Shown piece by piece: positions 10,021-18,667 of a DNA stretch of 64,000 nucleotides. The stretch is from Paraburkholderia rhynchosiae (lineage in GTDB: Bacteria; Pseudomonadota; Gammaproteobacteria; Burkholderiales; Burkholderiaceae): contig NZ_PNXY01000002.1 in the NCBI RefSeq assembly GCF_002879865.1, positions 310,001 through 374,000 of the forward strand. The letters are read 5' to 3'. A program made the translations under genes and the position numbers. Numbering within the stretch: the first letter of the stretch is position 1; every line of letters starts with the position of its first letter. The notes under the pieces were generated by a model, which was not told where the DNA came from, did no database searches, and saw nothing but the letters and a program-made list of their open reading frames with translations.

Positions 10021-10883
10021 GACCCCTCCTTCATCAGCAGGTCAGCTTCCAGGGTAGGATGGCGCGTGAAGATCTTTTGCAGCAGGTTCACCGACACGTC
10101 GCACAGACTCGATGCGTCGAGGTCGAGCATCTCCGCTTTCTCGCTGCGCGGCGTCGGTCCAAAGACTTTTCTGACCGCTGTCGGCGAGCCCTTCAGGCCG
10201 ATCTTGCTGAGGTCTTCGATGCCGGCCTGTTCGCAGTTCCATTTGCGCACCGGATAGCCGGCCGCATGAATCATCGCAGGCAGCGTCGCAAAACGCAGTT
10301 CGTTGGTGTTCTCCAGCATTGTGATCAGGCACGGCAGCGCAGTCCTGAGCACCTGCACGCCGCCCTCGGCGCGTCGCTCGACGGTGATCGTGCGCGCATC
10401 GAGAGCGGTCTCGACGATGCGCGACACGTAGGTCAGCAGTTGCAGCCCGAGGCGTTTGGCGATACCGGGGCCGACTTGCGCGGTGTCGCCGTCGATCGTC
10501 TGCTTGCCAGTGAACACGATGTCCACCGCCTGCTCCTTCGCGATCTGCTGGATACCCGCTGCCAGCGCGTACGACGTAGCGAGCGTATCCGCGCCAGCGA
10601 ATGCTCGGTCGGTGAGCAGCACGGCGTCGTCCGCGCCGAAGCTGATGCACTTGCGCAGCGCTTCTTCGGCCTGCGGCGGGCCCATGCAAAGCAACGTGAC
10701 CTTGCCGCCGAAGCGGTCCTTCAGTCGCAGCGCCTCTTCGAGTGAAAACAGGTCATACGGGTTGACGATCGCCGGAACCCCCTGGCGCATGATCGTGTTG
10801 GTGACCGGATGAACGCGGATCTGCGTCGAGTCCGGGACCTGCTTGATGCAGACGACAATGTGCATGGTCTTAACGATGTGCAT
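10017..10883 (-). CDS. fixA: FixA, electron transfer flavoprotein beta-like subunit
   Basis: About 288 residues, ETF-beta family, partner of FixB in electron bifurcation. Typical blocks are [40 protein letters not shown] and [20 protein letters not shown]. The start is ambiguous because the first 18 coding bases are duplicated: MHIVKT is followed directly by MHIVVCIKQ. The upstream ATG (10883) has a GGTGGAG ribosome site at good spacing; the second ATG (10865) gives the usual FixA N-terminus. It lies between nifW and fixB in the operon started at nifV. Confidence 0.93.
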   Translation of the reverse strand: MHIVKTMHIVVCIKQVPDSTQIRVHPVTNTIMRQGVPAIVNPYDLFSLEEALRLKDRFGGKVTLLCMGPPQAEEALRKCISFGADDAVLLTDRAFAGADTLATSYALAAGIQQIAKEQAVDIVFTGKQTIDGDTAQVGPGIAKRLGLQLLTYVSRIVETALDARTITVERRAEGGVQVLRTALPCLITMLENTNELRFATLPAMIHAAGYPVRKWNCEQAGIEDLSKIGLKGSPTAVRKVFGPTPRSEKAEMLDLDASSLCDVSVNLLQKIFTRHPTLEADLLMKEGS

Positions 10884-10899
10884 GGTCTTGCTCCACCTG

Positions 10900-11238
10900 T
10901 CAGGCAAGGGTGCGCGCGGGCAGCGACGCGCGCAGACTGTCGAGTGAAACGTGCTGCCGCCCATTTGTGTCCCGGAACACCTTGAACACTTTTTCCTGCG
11001 CCGGCGTGGAGGTGAGGAAGTCGCCGTAAGCCTTCAGCAGCAGCGCGTGATATGACGCGAACAGGGCGGGTTCGCCGCCTTCCGGCAGCGCGTCCTGTTG
11101 CTGGATGTACTGAAAGAAGCGCTTGAGGATGTGCAGTCGACTCACGTTGACGACCTTCTGGTCGAACGGAATGCCGAAGAACTGCAGGAAGTCCTCGGCT
11201 GAGGACAGCGCCTTGAGTTGCTGGATAAAGCTTTCCAT
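10900..11238 (-). CDS. nifW: NifW, nitrogenase stabilizing/protective protein
   Basis: A 112-residue NifW (NifO/W family, helps MoFe protein maturation and oxygen protection). Recognisable blocks are LKALSSAEDFLQFFGIPFD, VVNVSRLHILKRFFQYI and LLLKAYGDFLTSTPAQEKVF, with a family-typical total length. The ATG at 11238 has a strong AGGAG seven bases upstream, and this ribosome site overlaps the nifV stop codon. nifV and nifW are therefore tightly linked, followed by fixA 17 bases on. Confidence 0.92.
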   Translation of the reverse strand: MESFIQQLKALSSAEDFLQFFGIPFDQKVVNVSRLHILKRFFQYIQQQDALPEGGEPALFASYHALLLKAYGDFLTSTPAQEKVFKVFRDTNGRQHVSLDSLRASLPARTLA

Positions 11239-11243
11239 CGCGT

Positions 11244-12524
11244 TTACTCCTGGCAAGCGGATGAGGATAGGTGTGGACAGAACGTCGACTCGGCGAAGTA
11301 CTTGTCGCAGGCGCCGCTGGTGGCGCACGGCGTCGTCGTGCCCGACTGTTCGGGTTTCGCGACGCACTTCGTGAAGCCGACCACAGCGCCGCTCAATTCT
11401 CCGACCGTGTAGCGCAACTCGATCAGGAAGCGATACAGGTCGGCGGCGCTGGGCGTTTGCTTGTGCTGGGTGGCGTGGTGGCGGATACGGGTCAGCAGCA
11501 GCACGAGCAGCTTTTCACTGACGGCCAGGCCGAGCGCGTCATAAGCCCGGCGCACGCTTTGCGAACCCGAATGCTTGCCGAGCACGACCGAGCGTTCGCG
11601 ACCGAGTTCGGCGGGATCGAAGCTCTCGTAGGTCGATGCATTCTTCGCGAGCCCGTCTGTGTGGATGCCGGACTCGTGCGTGAATACGCTGGCGCCGACA
11701 ATGCTTTTGTTAAGCGCGACCGGGCGTCCTGAAGCCCGTTCGACAAGCCGCGAGATGCTCAATAGCGCGGTCGTGTCGACGCCGGTGTTGCGACCCATGA
11801 TATGGCGCACGCCCATCACAATCTCCTCCAGCGCGGCGTTTCCGGCGCGTTCGCCGAGACCATTGACAGTGGTGTTGGCGTGGGTTGCGCCGGCGCGCAG
11901 TGCGGCAAGGGTGTTCGCGGTCGCGAGCCCGAGGTCGTTGTGCGCGTGGATTTCGATTTCCAGATCGACCGCGTCGTGCAATCGCGCAATCGCTTCATAG
12001 GTCGAAAAAGGATCGAGGACGCCGAGCGTGTCCGCAAAGCGGATGCGTTGCGCACCGCACTGTTGCGCGTGCCGCGCCACGTCGGCGAGGAACGAGGGGT
12101 CCGCGCGCGAGGCATCCTCCGCGCCCAGCGAAACCTTGCGGCCGCTTTTGACGGCGGCGCTGATCACGCGATTCACCTGCGCGAGCACCCACGAGCGCGG
12201 CTGGTGCAATTTGTGTTGAAGGTGGATATCGGACACGGGAATCGACAGGTGAATGATGTCGGGATTGCAGCACAAGGCCGACGCCAGGTCCGCGTCGGTG
12301 AGACGGCCCCAGACCATCAGATCGGCGTCGAGATTCAGCGCGACGATGGTCTGGATGCAATCGATTTCCTCGGCACCCATCGCGGGGATACCGATTTCCA
12401 GTTCGGGTACGCCGGCGCTTGAGAGCGCCTCGGCAATCGCGCATTTTTCGGCAACCGTGAATGCGACGCCAGCGGTCTGTTCGCCGTCGCGCAGTGTGGT
12501 GTCGTTGATGATCGGATTCGACAC
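11244..12524 (-). CDS. nifV: NifV, homocitrate synthase
   Basis: Condenses acetyl-CoA and 2-oxoglutarate to homocitrate, the organic ligand of FeMo-co. The DRE-TIM metallolyase signature is INDTTLRDGEQTAGVAF at the N-terminus; the metal and catalytic region HAHNDLGLATANTLAALRAG and FTHESGIHTDG are present. I chose GTG at 12524 because it follows GGAG with eight bases spacing; ATG at 12545 falls only about four bases after the transcription start predicted from the -24/-12 element at 12560-12575. The last 40 residues hold five cysteines (CVAKPEQ, PCATSGACDKYF, FCPHLS, ACQE), an unusual tail. First gene of the nifV-nifW-fixABCX operon. Confidence 0.93.
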   Translation of the reverse strand: MSNPIINDTTLRDGEQTAGVAFTVAEKCAIAEALSSAGVPELEIGIPAMGAEEIDCIQTIVALNLDADLMVWGRLTDADLASALCCNPDIIHLSIPVSDIHLQHKLHQPRSWVLAQVNRVISAAVKSGRKVSLGAEDASRADPSFLADVARHAQQCGAQRIRFADTLGVLDPFSTYEAIARLHDAVDLEIEIHAHNDLGLATANTLAALRAGATHANTTVNGLGERAGNAALEEIVMGVRHIMGRNTGVDTTALLSISRLVERASGRPVALNKSIVGASVFTHESGIHTDGLAKNASTYESFDPAELGRERSVVLGKHSGSQSVRRAYDALGLAVSEKLLVLLLTRIRHHATQHKQTPSAADLYRFLIELRYTVGELSGAVVGFTKCVAKPEQSGTTTPCATSGACDKYFAESTFCPHLSSSACQE

Positions 12525-12559
12525 GGAAAGTTCTCCATTAGGCATTTGATCATACGGTT

Positions 12560-12575
12560 TGCAAGTACTGCGCCA
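12560..12575 (-). promoter_or_regulatory. Sigma-54 (-24/-12) promoter of nifV operon
   Basis: Minus-strand TGGCGCAGTACTTGCA matches the RpoN consensus TGGCAC-N5-TTGCW, with GG and GC separated by exactly ten bases. Predicted transcription starts near 12549, just upstream of nifV. Confidence 0.85.
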
Positions 12576-12667
12576 TGCACGGTTAGTGCGAATAGCCGCT
12601 TGCTGCGGGGCTTTCCGGTGTTCGCTGGCGCTGTGATGAAGCGGTTCCAACGAAGACCTGTCGCGAA

Positions 12668-12683
12668 TGTCCTGTTTCGAACA
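12668..12683. promoter_or_regulatory. NifA upstream activator site for nifV
   Basis: Perfect TGT-N10-ACA (TGTCCTGTTTCGAACA), about 95 bases upstream of the -24 element at 12573. Spacing and orientation fit a NifA enhancer for the nifV-fix operon. Confidence 0.8.
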
Positions 12684-13094
12684 ACCAGGTGTAGCGATCA
12701 ACGCGGCGCTGCAGAAAGCGATGCGCGATGCGACGGGCGTGGTCAGCCAGGATGTGCGGATGCGGTCGGCGCGATGCAAACGCTGTAGGGATTGGCTATC
12801 CATAGCGACCGCGATGCGGGAAGATAAACACAGGCGGCGGCTATCCGCGCGGCTATGCGCTCGCGGCGATTGACCGCTATGGCGCTTGAAGAGGCCGCAC
12901 AGCGCTAAGGACGCATGCCCTCAATGCTCACGCGCGAGGTCGCGCGTATGTGGCGGCAGTTCGATCGTCAGGTCGGCGTCGCAGCTTCACGCAGCACGCG
13001 AGACGCGATTGCACGTCAACGCCCCACGCATTGTCGAACTGGTTGTTCTCCTCGTCGTCGGGAGGCGCCAGTCAGTGAGATTTTCATGATTGCC
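12684..13094. other. Non-coding interval upstream of nifV
   Basis: About 400 bases between the NifA site and the end of the IscA-like gene. Frames here are short and without recognisable motifs. I see no terminator hairpin or RNA that I can defend. Confidence 0.4.
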
Positions 13095-13469
13095 TTAGAC
13101 GGAAAACGAATTGCCGCAGCCACAGGCGCTCTGCGCATTGGGGTTGTGAATGACGAAGCGCGAACCTTCGAGGCCGTCTTCGTAGTCGACGCGCGCGCCG
13201 GGCAGGTATTGCTGGCTCATCGAATCGACCAGCAACGTGACGCCGTCCGTGACGGTCTGCATGTCGTCGTCCGCCACCTGGTCGTCGAACGCGAAGCCGT
13301 ACTGCAAGCCCGAACAGCCGCCGCCGGACACGTACAGCCGCAGCTTCAGGTTGGGATTGCCTTCTTCCTCGATCAGCGAGGCCACTTTCGCAGCGGCCTG
13401 AGGCGTCAATTCGAGTAGGCCGGGCATGACGCCGGGTGTGGCGGAAGCCGGTTGGGTGAGCGTTTCCAT
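13095..13469 (-). CDS. IscA/ErpA-like iron-sulfur cluster carrier
   Basis: A 124-residue A-type carrier that holds and delivers Fe-S clusters. The three conserved cysteines are present: [17 protein letters not shown] and the C-terminal [11 protein letters not shown]. The N-terminal 20 residues are a variable extension before [20 protein letters not shown]. The gene follows the nifS remnant by 12 bases, so it probably began as the nifS-iscA pair common in nif clusters. With NifS dead, sulfur would have to come from a cysteine desulfurase elsewhere. Good GAGGAACC ribosome site before ATG 13469. Confidence 0.92.
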   Translation of the reverse strand: METLTQPASATPGVMPGLLELTPQAAAKVASLIEEEGNPNLKLRLYVSGGGCSGLQYGFAFDDQVADDDMQTVTDGVTLLVDSMSQQYLPGARVDYEDGLEGSRFVIHNPNAQSACGCGNSFSV

Positions 13470-13480
13470 GGAGGTTCCTC

Positions 13481-14444
13481 TCAGGCTTGAATGGACTCAC
13501 TTCGGGTTAGACGAGCAGGTCGGTTGCTCGGCGAGTTACAGGTCGTCGGGTGCTGCGCCTCGAACCGTCTGGCGCGAGCGAAAGTCAGGCACGCCGCCTT
13601 GATCGCGTCCTCGGCGAGAACCGACCATTGGATCTCGACCGGCGGCAATGGCAGTTCCTCGACGATCTGGTGCGTGTACAACGTCCCCGAGCGCATGCTG
13701 CGCTCGTAAACGCCGCCGTGCATTTGGCACGCGATCCGCATGCGCGGCCGGAGCTCCGCGTACAGCGCGCCAATGCCTTTGGGGCCGTCGATCTAGTGAG
13801 CCGAGAGCGACATCAGATCGACCGGCAAAGCGGCGAGATCGATCGGCACCTTGCTGGCGGCCTGCGCGGCACACGTGCGGCAGGATGCCCCGGGCGCGGC
13901 AGAGCGCGCCGATTGCGGCGATGTCCTGGATCACGCCCGTCTCGTTGTTGACGAACATCACCGACGCAAGCACGGCGCCCGGCTGGAGCGTTGCTTCGAA
14001 CACGGCGAGGTCCACGAGACCGCTTTCTTGCACCGGCAACACTGTGACCTCCAAGCCATCGCGATCAAGTTCGAGCATCGCGCCGAGCACCGACTGGTGC
14101 TCGGTCGTGAGCGTCACCAGGGGATTGCCTTTGGCGCGATGAAGGTGCGCAGCACCCTTGATCGCGAGGTTATTCGATTCCGTCGCTCCAGAGGTCCAGA
14201 CAATCTCGTGTGGGTCCCCGTTGACGAGCGAGCCGACCTGCTCGCGGGCCGGTTCCACAGCTTCTTCGCCGACCCAGCCGTAGGCATGCGAACGGCTGGC
14301 GGAATTGCCGTACATCTCGGTCCGGTAAGGCAGCATGCGTCTGATCACGCGCGGATCGACCGGCGTGGTGGCGACATGATCCAGATGCACCAGGTTGGCG
14401 CCGCGCGGATGCAGGCCGGTACTGACGCGTTGGAAATCCGACAT
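13481..14444 (-). pseudogene. nifS: NifS cysteine desulfurase, triply inactivated
   Basis: NifS supplies sulfur for nitrogenase clusters. The N-terminal half is good ([73 protein letters not shown]). Three lesions follow. A frameshift lies near 13873. The PLP-lysine codon of the SAHK motif is TAG (13795-13793), so the protein reads SAH-stop and then [14 protein letters not shown]. The sequence also jumps from [10 protein letters not shown] straight to the C-terminal [10 protein letters not shown], removing the catalytic-cysteine loop. The start ATG 14444 follows CAGGAG; the earlier ATG at 14492 lies inside the promoter. Confidence 0.9.
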
Positions 14445-14480
14445 CGCAGGCTCCTGAAAGCGGGGTAACGCGACCTTCAT

Positions 14481-14496
14481 GGCAACTTCCATGCCA
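14481..14496 (-). promoter_or_regulatory. Sigma-54 (-24/-12) promoter of nifS-iscA
   Basis: Minus-strand TGGCATGGAAGTTGCC has GG and GC ten bases apart, close to TGGCAC-N5-TTGC. It covers the ATG at 14492, so that ATG cannot be the start. No perfect TGT-N10-ACA was found within 200 bases upstream. Confidence 0.65.
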
Positions 14497-14704
14497 GTGG
14501 ATTTTCACGCTCTAGTGGCCTCTTTCAGCTGGGCCGCTGTTGTTTCGCTGTTGTTTTTGTGTCGATGCGCCCGACGAGCGAAGATTGCCGCCGTTCTTTT
14601 TGTCTGATTTGTCGTTACGCGCGCGGGATTCACATGTGTCTTTGCATCAATCGTGCGCCTTGCACTGGTACATCGAAAGCGCGCAGCGCACGAAGGTGAA
14701 GACA

Positions 14705-15539
14705 ATGGTGAACATTCAGGCAAGCGTTGCCCGGCAAGCGCTCGACGGCGTCTACGAGGTGAGAAGACGCTGGTTTCGTCGGTCGACGTGGCGAAAGCCT
14801 TCCGCGAGTCCCTGAACTATCTTGTGCAGACGATGGAGTGGCGGCGCGCCTTCGTGGTGCTGGCCGAACCGGACGGGCAACTGCGCGGCCTGAGCGCTAC
14901 GGGTCTTTCGCGTGACGAGCAGCAGCGTCTTCAGTTCCGGCCCGGCGAACGCACCGGCGGCCGCGCGCGAAGGAGCGGCATGGGGGTGATCGTGCGCAAC
15001 GTGAACGATGAACCGGCTCTACTGTTTGCATGGGTGGCGCGGACCAGATACCGGGGCCTGCATCGCCATGCTCGCGACGCCAATCCACGCCGACCGGCGC
15101 ACTCTCGGCGTGCTCGCTGTCGATTGCGTGAACCCCGATGCAAGCCGGCTGTTTGCGGACGACCTGCATCCGGTGATGATTGTCGCGACCCTGACGGGGC
15201 AGGCGTTGCTAATCCAGCGCAGCGTATGAGCGGTGCACGACAGCATGCAGGATGACGTCGGGCGCATGCGAAAGGCGATCAAGCCCACTTAACAGATCGA
15301 TCAGGTGTCGGTGTGTCGGCGGCGATGCAGGCGCGGTGTTCGCTCAGGGGCGGACGACCACACGTTCGCGACATCGCAAGCCGGGGAAGCCAGGGGTGAA
15401 CGCGAACGATTGATCTGGGCGATGGAACGCTGCGGCTCGGTCCAGGAAGGCGGCGCGCTTGCTGGGGATCACACCCCGGCGGATGGGCTATGCGCTGCAT
15501 AAATGCTCTGTTGAGGTTCGCCGGATCTGGCCAGGATAG
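14705..15539 (+). pseudogene. nifA: Second nifA, degraded (GAF domain and HTH only)
   Basis: Translating across frames recovers the two ends of a NifA. After MVNIQASVARQALDGVYEV comes a GAF domain (TLVSSVDVAKAFRESLNYLV, WRRAFVVLAEPDGQLRGLSA, CIAMLATPIHADRRTLGVLA). An in-frame stop near 15228 and a short spacer follow, then the C-terminal helix-turn-helix (RERLIWAMERCG, later LLGITPRRMGYALHKCSVEV). The whole AAA+ domain is deleted, and at least three frameshifts are needed. It sits directly before nifB, the usual nifA position in free-living betaproteobacterial diazotrophs, so it is probably the displaced native regulator; that origin is inferred. Confidence 0.8.
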
Positions 15540-15614
15540 AGAATGCTTCGCCTGCCCAGTTTGTGCGGGTCCATCTCGCTGGTTCAGAGCATGCTGTCCG
15601 GGTCGTGTGAGATT

Positions 15615-15630
15615 TGTCGCAACACCGACA
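15615..15630. promoter_or_regulatory. NifA upstream activator site for nifB
   Basis: Perfect TGT-N10-ACA (TGTCGCAACACCGACA) about 95 bases upstream of the -24 element at 15725, the normal spacing for NifA. Confidence 0.75.
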
Positions 15631-15724
15631 CGACGCAACGAAATTGTAGGGATACGTCGCGCGCCGGATCAAACAGAACTGCGAAATATATCCTAACTCG
15701 TTGATTCCTGGCGTTCTTGTCGAG

Positions 15725-15740
15725 TGGCATGGATCTGGCT
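15725..15740 (+). promoter_or_regulatory. Sigma-54 (-24/-12) promoter of nifB operon
   Basis: TGGCATGGATCTGGCT has GG and GC ten bases apart, deviating from consensus only at TTGC, which reads TGGC. Transcription should begin near 15752, which rules out the ATG at 15724 as the nifB start and supports 15784. Confidence 0.65.
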
Positions 15741-15783
15741 CTATGGCTTGCGCGCGGCCGCCGTTGGTTGCGAGGAGATATCC

Positions 15784-17379
15784 ATGCAAGCGAGTTCAAA
15801 TGCGAGCGACTTGGCCGCAACCGCCTATATCAGCATCGGGCAGATTAAACCTCTCGGCGCGAAGATCGAAGACCCGTCCACCGGTGGCGGCTGCGGCACG
15901 CACGGTGGCGAGGGTAAGGCCAGTTGCGGCGCGCCGGGTAGTCTCGGCGACTTGCCGCCGGACATCTGGGAGAAGGTCAAGAATCACCCGTGCTACTCGG
16001 AAGAAGCCCATCATCACTATGCGCGCATGCATGTGGCGGTGGCGCCGGCTTGCAACGTTCAGTGCAACTACTGCAACCGCAAATACGACTGCGCGAACGA
16101 GTCGCGTCCCGGCGTGGTCTCTCAGAAGCTAACGCCGCAACAGGCAGTGAAGAAGGTCGTGGCCGTTGCAAGCGAGATTCCCCAGATGACGGTGCTTGGC
16201 ATCGCCGGTCCCGGTGATGCGCTGGCGAGCCCGAAGAAGACCTTCGAGACGTTCCGGATGCTGCAGGAACAGGCGCCGGACATCAAGCTGTGCCTGTCGA
16301 CCAATGGCTTGGCGTTGCCCGACCTCGTGGACGAAATCTGCAAGTACAACATCGACCACGTGACAATTACCATCAACATGGTCGACCCAGCGGTGGGCGA
16401 GAAAATCTATCCGTGGATTTTCTGGAAGCACAAGCGCGTGACCGGTTACGAAGCAGCCCGCATCCTTCATGACCGGCAGATGAAGGGTCTCGAGATGCTC
16501 ACCGCACGCGGCGTGCTGACCAAGATCAACTCGGTGCTGATTCCCGGCATCAACGAGGAGCACCTGATCGAGGTCAACCGCGACGTCAAGAAACGCGGCG
16601 CGTTCCTGCATAACATCATGCCGCTGATCTCGGAGCCCGAGCACGGCACTCACTTTGGCCTGAGCGGCCAGCGCGGACCGACTGCGCAGGAACTCAAGGC
16701 CGTGCAGGACGCCTGCATGGGCGGCGCCAACCTGATGCGTCATTGCCGCCAGTGCCGCGCGGATGCGGTTGGCCTGCTGGGCGAGGACCGCAGCGAGGAT
16801 TTCACGCTCGACAAGATCGAGCAGATGGAAGTGGTCTACGATCTCGACCGCCGCCGTGAATATCAGCAGCGCGTCGAAGCCGAGCGTCAGGCGCAGCACG
16901 ACGCGAAGCAAGAAGCGCTGGCTGTCTCTCGCGAGATCGACGTCGCCGACGACATGAAGGTGCTGGTCGCGGTCGCAACGAAGGGCGGCGGCCGGGTCAA
17001 CGAGCACTTCGGCCACGTCACGGAGTTTCAGATCTTCGAGGTCTCGGCAGCCGACGCGCTGTTCGTCGGCCATCGCCGGGTGGAGCTGTATTGCCGGGGC
17101 GGTTACGGCGACGACGAGCAACTACCGTTGGTCGTGCACGCGCTCCACGACTGCCACGCGGTGCTGGTCGCGAAGATCGGCGCCTGCCCGAAAGACGAAC
17201 TGGCGCAAGCGGGCATCGAGCCGGTCGATCAGTACGTCGGCGAATTTATCGAAAAAGCGGTGCTTGCCTGGTTCAACGACTACCGCAGTCGCATCGCCAG
17301 CGGCGCCATCGTGCACCGGGACCGCGGCGATGCTTCGATCCGCCAGGGCGCTTACACCTCGTCAGCCTCAGCGGCGTGA
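15784..17379 (+). CDS. nifB: NifB, radical SAM FeMo-co core synthase
   Basis: Builds NifB-co, the 8Fe-9S-carbide precursor of FeMo-co. It has 531 residues. The radical SAM domain carries the cluster motif [14 protein letters not shown], with [17 protein letters not shown] and [15 protein letters not shown], whose cysteines bind the additional clusters. A C-terminal NifX-like domain ([20 protein letters not shown] onward) is fused, as in most proteobacterial NifB. ATG 15784 has GAGGAGATATCC before it and lies downstream of the predicted transcription start. First gene of a long operon reaching at least to the ferredoxin at 23568. Confidence 0.96.
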   Translation: MQASSNASDLAATAYISIGQIKPLGAKIEDPSTGGGCGTHGGEGKASCGAPGSLGDLPPDIWEKVKNHPCYSEEAHHHYARMHVAVAPACNVQCNYCNRKYDCANESRPGVVSQKLTPQQAVKKVVAVASEIPQMTVLGIAGPGDALASPKKTFETFRMLQEQAPDIKLCLSTNGLALPDLVDEICKYNIDHVTITINMVDPAVGEKIYPWIFWKHKRVTGYEAARILHDRQMKGLEMLTARGVLTKINSVLIPGINEEHLIEVNRDVKKRGAFLHNIMPLISEPEHGTHFGLSGQRGPTAQELKAVQDACMGGANLMRHCRQCRADAVGLLGEDRSEDFTLDKIEQMEVVYDLDRRREYQQRVEAERQAQHDAKQEALAVSREIDVADDMKVLVAVATKGGGRVNEHFGHVTEFQIFEVSAADALFVGHRRVELYCRGGYGDDEQLPLVVHALHDCHAVLVAKIGACPKDELAQAGIEPVDQYVGEFIEKAVLAWFNDYRSRIASGAIVHRDRGDASIRQGAYTSSASAA

Positions 17380-17420
17380 CACCCCCACACCCTTTCAGAC
17401 AGGACAACAGGAGAGCCTCC

Positions 17421-17615
17421 ATGCCTCTGAAGATTATTGGGTCCACCTGTACGGGATGCTCGGCCTGCGAACCGGAATGCCCCAATGTCGCGATCAGCGA
17501 GAAAGGCGGCGTGTTCGCGATCGACCCCAAGAAATGTACCGGATGCGAAGGGCACTTTGACGACCCGCAGTGCGTCGCCGTGTGTCCCGTGGACGGCTGC
17601 ATCGTTCAGGTTTGA
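17421..17615 (+). CDS. fdxN: FdxN-type 2[4Fe-4S] ferredoxin
   Basis: A 64-residue bacterial ferredoxin with two cluster motifs: [13 protein letters not shown] and [18 protein letters not shown]. The longer spacing in the second motif is typical of nif-linked FdxN. It follows nifB by 41 bases behind a CAACAGGAG ribosome site. In related diazotrophs this ferredoxin supports NifB function and electron supply to nitrogenase. Confidence 0.93.
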   Translation: MPLKIIGSTCTGCSACEPECPNVAISEKGGVFAIDPKKCTGCEGHFDDPQCVAVCPVDGCIVQV

Positions 17616-17665
17616 GTCTGGCTCGTGGCCGGGCCGGCCATTCATCCATCAGGAGACTACGCATC

Positions 17666-18070
17666 ATGCTGTCCAACGTAACTGTTACGAGCGCCGCCGA
17701 GAAGTTCATGCGTCGTATCGTGCGCTTTTCGGGCCTGCCGGCTGGCGCCGGCTTTCGTCTGGTGGTGAGCGCCGGCGGCTGTTCCGGCTATACCGCGAAA
17801 TTCACCGCCGAGCCGGCGCTGCAACCAGGCGAACAGGAACTCGACATCAACGGCCTGCGCGTATTCCTGCCGGCTGAAAGCCGGCTGATGCTCGAAGGCA
17901 TAACGATCGATTTCGCCGACACGCCAACCCAGTCCGGCTTGATCTTCTTCAATCCGAACCAGGCCGCTTGTGGTTGCAGCAGTGCGGAGTCGGCGCCGCC
18001 GGGCGTGGCGACCATCGATGTCAGCGCGATTGGCCGCGGGCGGCCGCCGCTGCCGCGTCAGTTCTCCTGA
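17666..18070 (+). CDS. HesB/IscA-like protein of the nifB operon
   Basis: A 134-residue A-type Fe-S carrier homologue: SAGGCSGYTAKFTAEPAL and CGCSSAESAPPG carry the three conserved cysteines, followed by a proline- and arginine-rich 25-residue tail. It differs from the IscA-like protein at 13095-13469 in the tail and core, so the region encodes two A-type carriers, which may partly offset the loss of nifS-linked assembly. It starts after an AGGAGACTACGC ribosome site, 50 bases after fdxN, and is followed by the TPR-like gene after nine bases. Confidence 0.88.
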   Translation: MLSNVTVTSAAEKFMRRIVRFSGLPAGAGFRLVVSAGGCSGYTAKFTAEPALQPGEQELDINGLRVFLPAESRLMLEGITIDFADTPTQSGLIFFNPNQAACGCSSAESAPPGVATIDVSAIGRGRPPLPRQFS

Positions 18071-18079
18071 AGAGGAGCG

Positions 18080-18667
18080 ATGGCGATGGAGTCTGGCGAC
18101 CGTGCCCTCGACGACGCAATGACCGCGTTTGCGCAGAGCGCGATTGGCGGCGGCTTGCCGTCAGGCGTCAATGCATTGATCGCCGAGGCGGGTCGGCTGC
18201 GCGAGCGCCCCGACGAGGCGCTCGCGCTGTTGCAACGCGCCCGAGCCGCCGCGCCGCGCCATCCGGTGCCGTTGATCGCGCTGTACCGCTTTTACTTCTA
18301 CGGCCATCAATTGGCGCAGGCGCGTGCGATCGGCGAAGACGCGGTGGCGGTCGCTCGCACCGCGCTGGGCTCAAATTTCGGCGACGAACCGCTTGCGGCT
18401 GCGATCGTGACCACGCCTTATGACGCGGCCGCGCGTTTTTATCTGTTCACGCTGAAAGGCCTCGCGTACCTCAACATGCGTCTCGGCGACTTTGAAGAAG
18501 CGCGCATGCTACTGCGCGAATTGCGCCGGCTCGATCCCGAAGACCGGGTGGGCGGCGCGCTGCTTTCGCAGGTCTTGGATCGTCATGAGACCGGCGTCGG
18601 GTCCGACGATGCAATGGATGCGCTGAGTGAGTATCCGACGCGCGGCTGGACGGGGACGCAACCATGA
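18080..18667 (+). CDS. Nif-linked TPR-like protein, paralogue of 6485-6964
   Basis: A 195-residue helical protein with tetratricopeptide-like repeats (RPDEALALLQRARAAAPRHP, FYLFTLKGLAYLNMRLGDFE, MLLRELRRLDPEDRVGGALL). It resembles the product of 6485-6964, especially in the last third. It lies between a HesB-like gene and an LRV iron-sulfur protein and overlaps the latter by four bases. The role is unknown to me; TPR proteins usually bring partner proteins together, so a scaffold for metallocluster assembly is possible. Confidence 0.8.
   Translation: MAMESGDRALDDAMTAFAQSAIGGGLPSGVNALIAEAGRLRERPDEALALLQRARAAAPRHPVPLIALYRFYFYGHQLAQARAIGEDAVAVARTALGSNFGDEPLAAAIVTTPYDAAARFYLFTLKGLAYLNMRLGDFEEARMLLRELRRLDPEDRVGGALLSQVLDRHETGVGSDDAMDALSEYPTRGWTGTQP

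Noticed and set aside
12915..13418. Plus-strand frame overlapping the IscA-like gene
   Set aside because: Antisense of a well-supported gene, without motifs.
15738..15756. Alternative -24/-12 element before nifB (TGGCTCTATGGCTTGC)
   Set aside because: GG and GC are eleven bases apart; the element at 15725-15740 has the right spacing.
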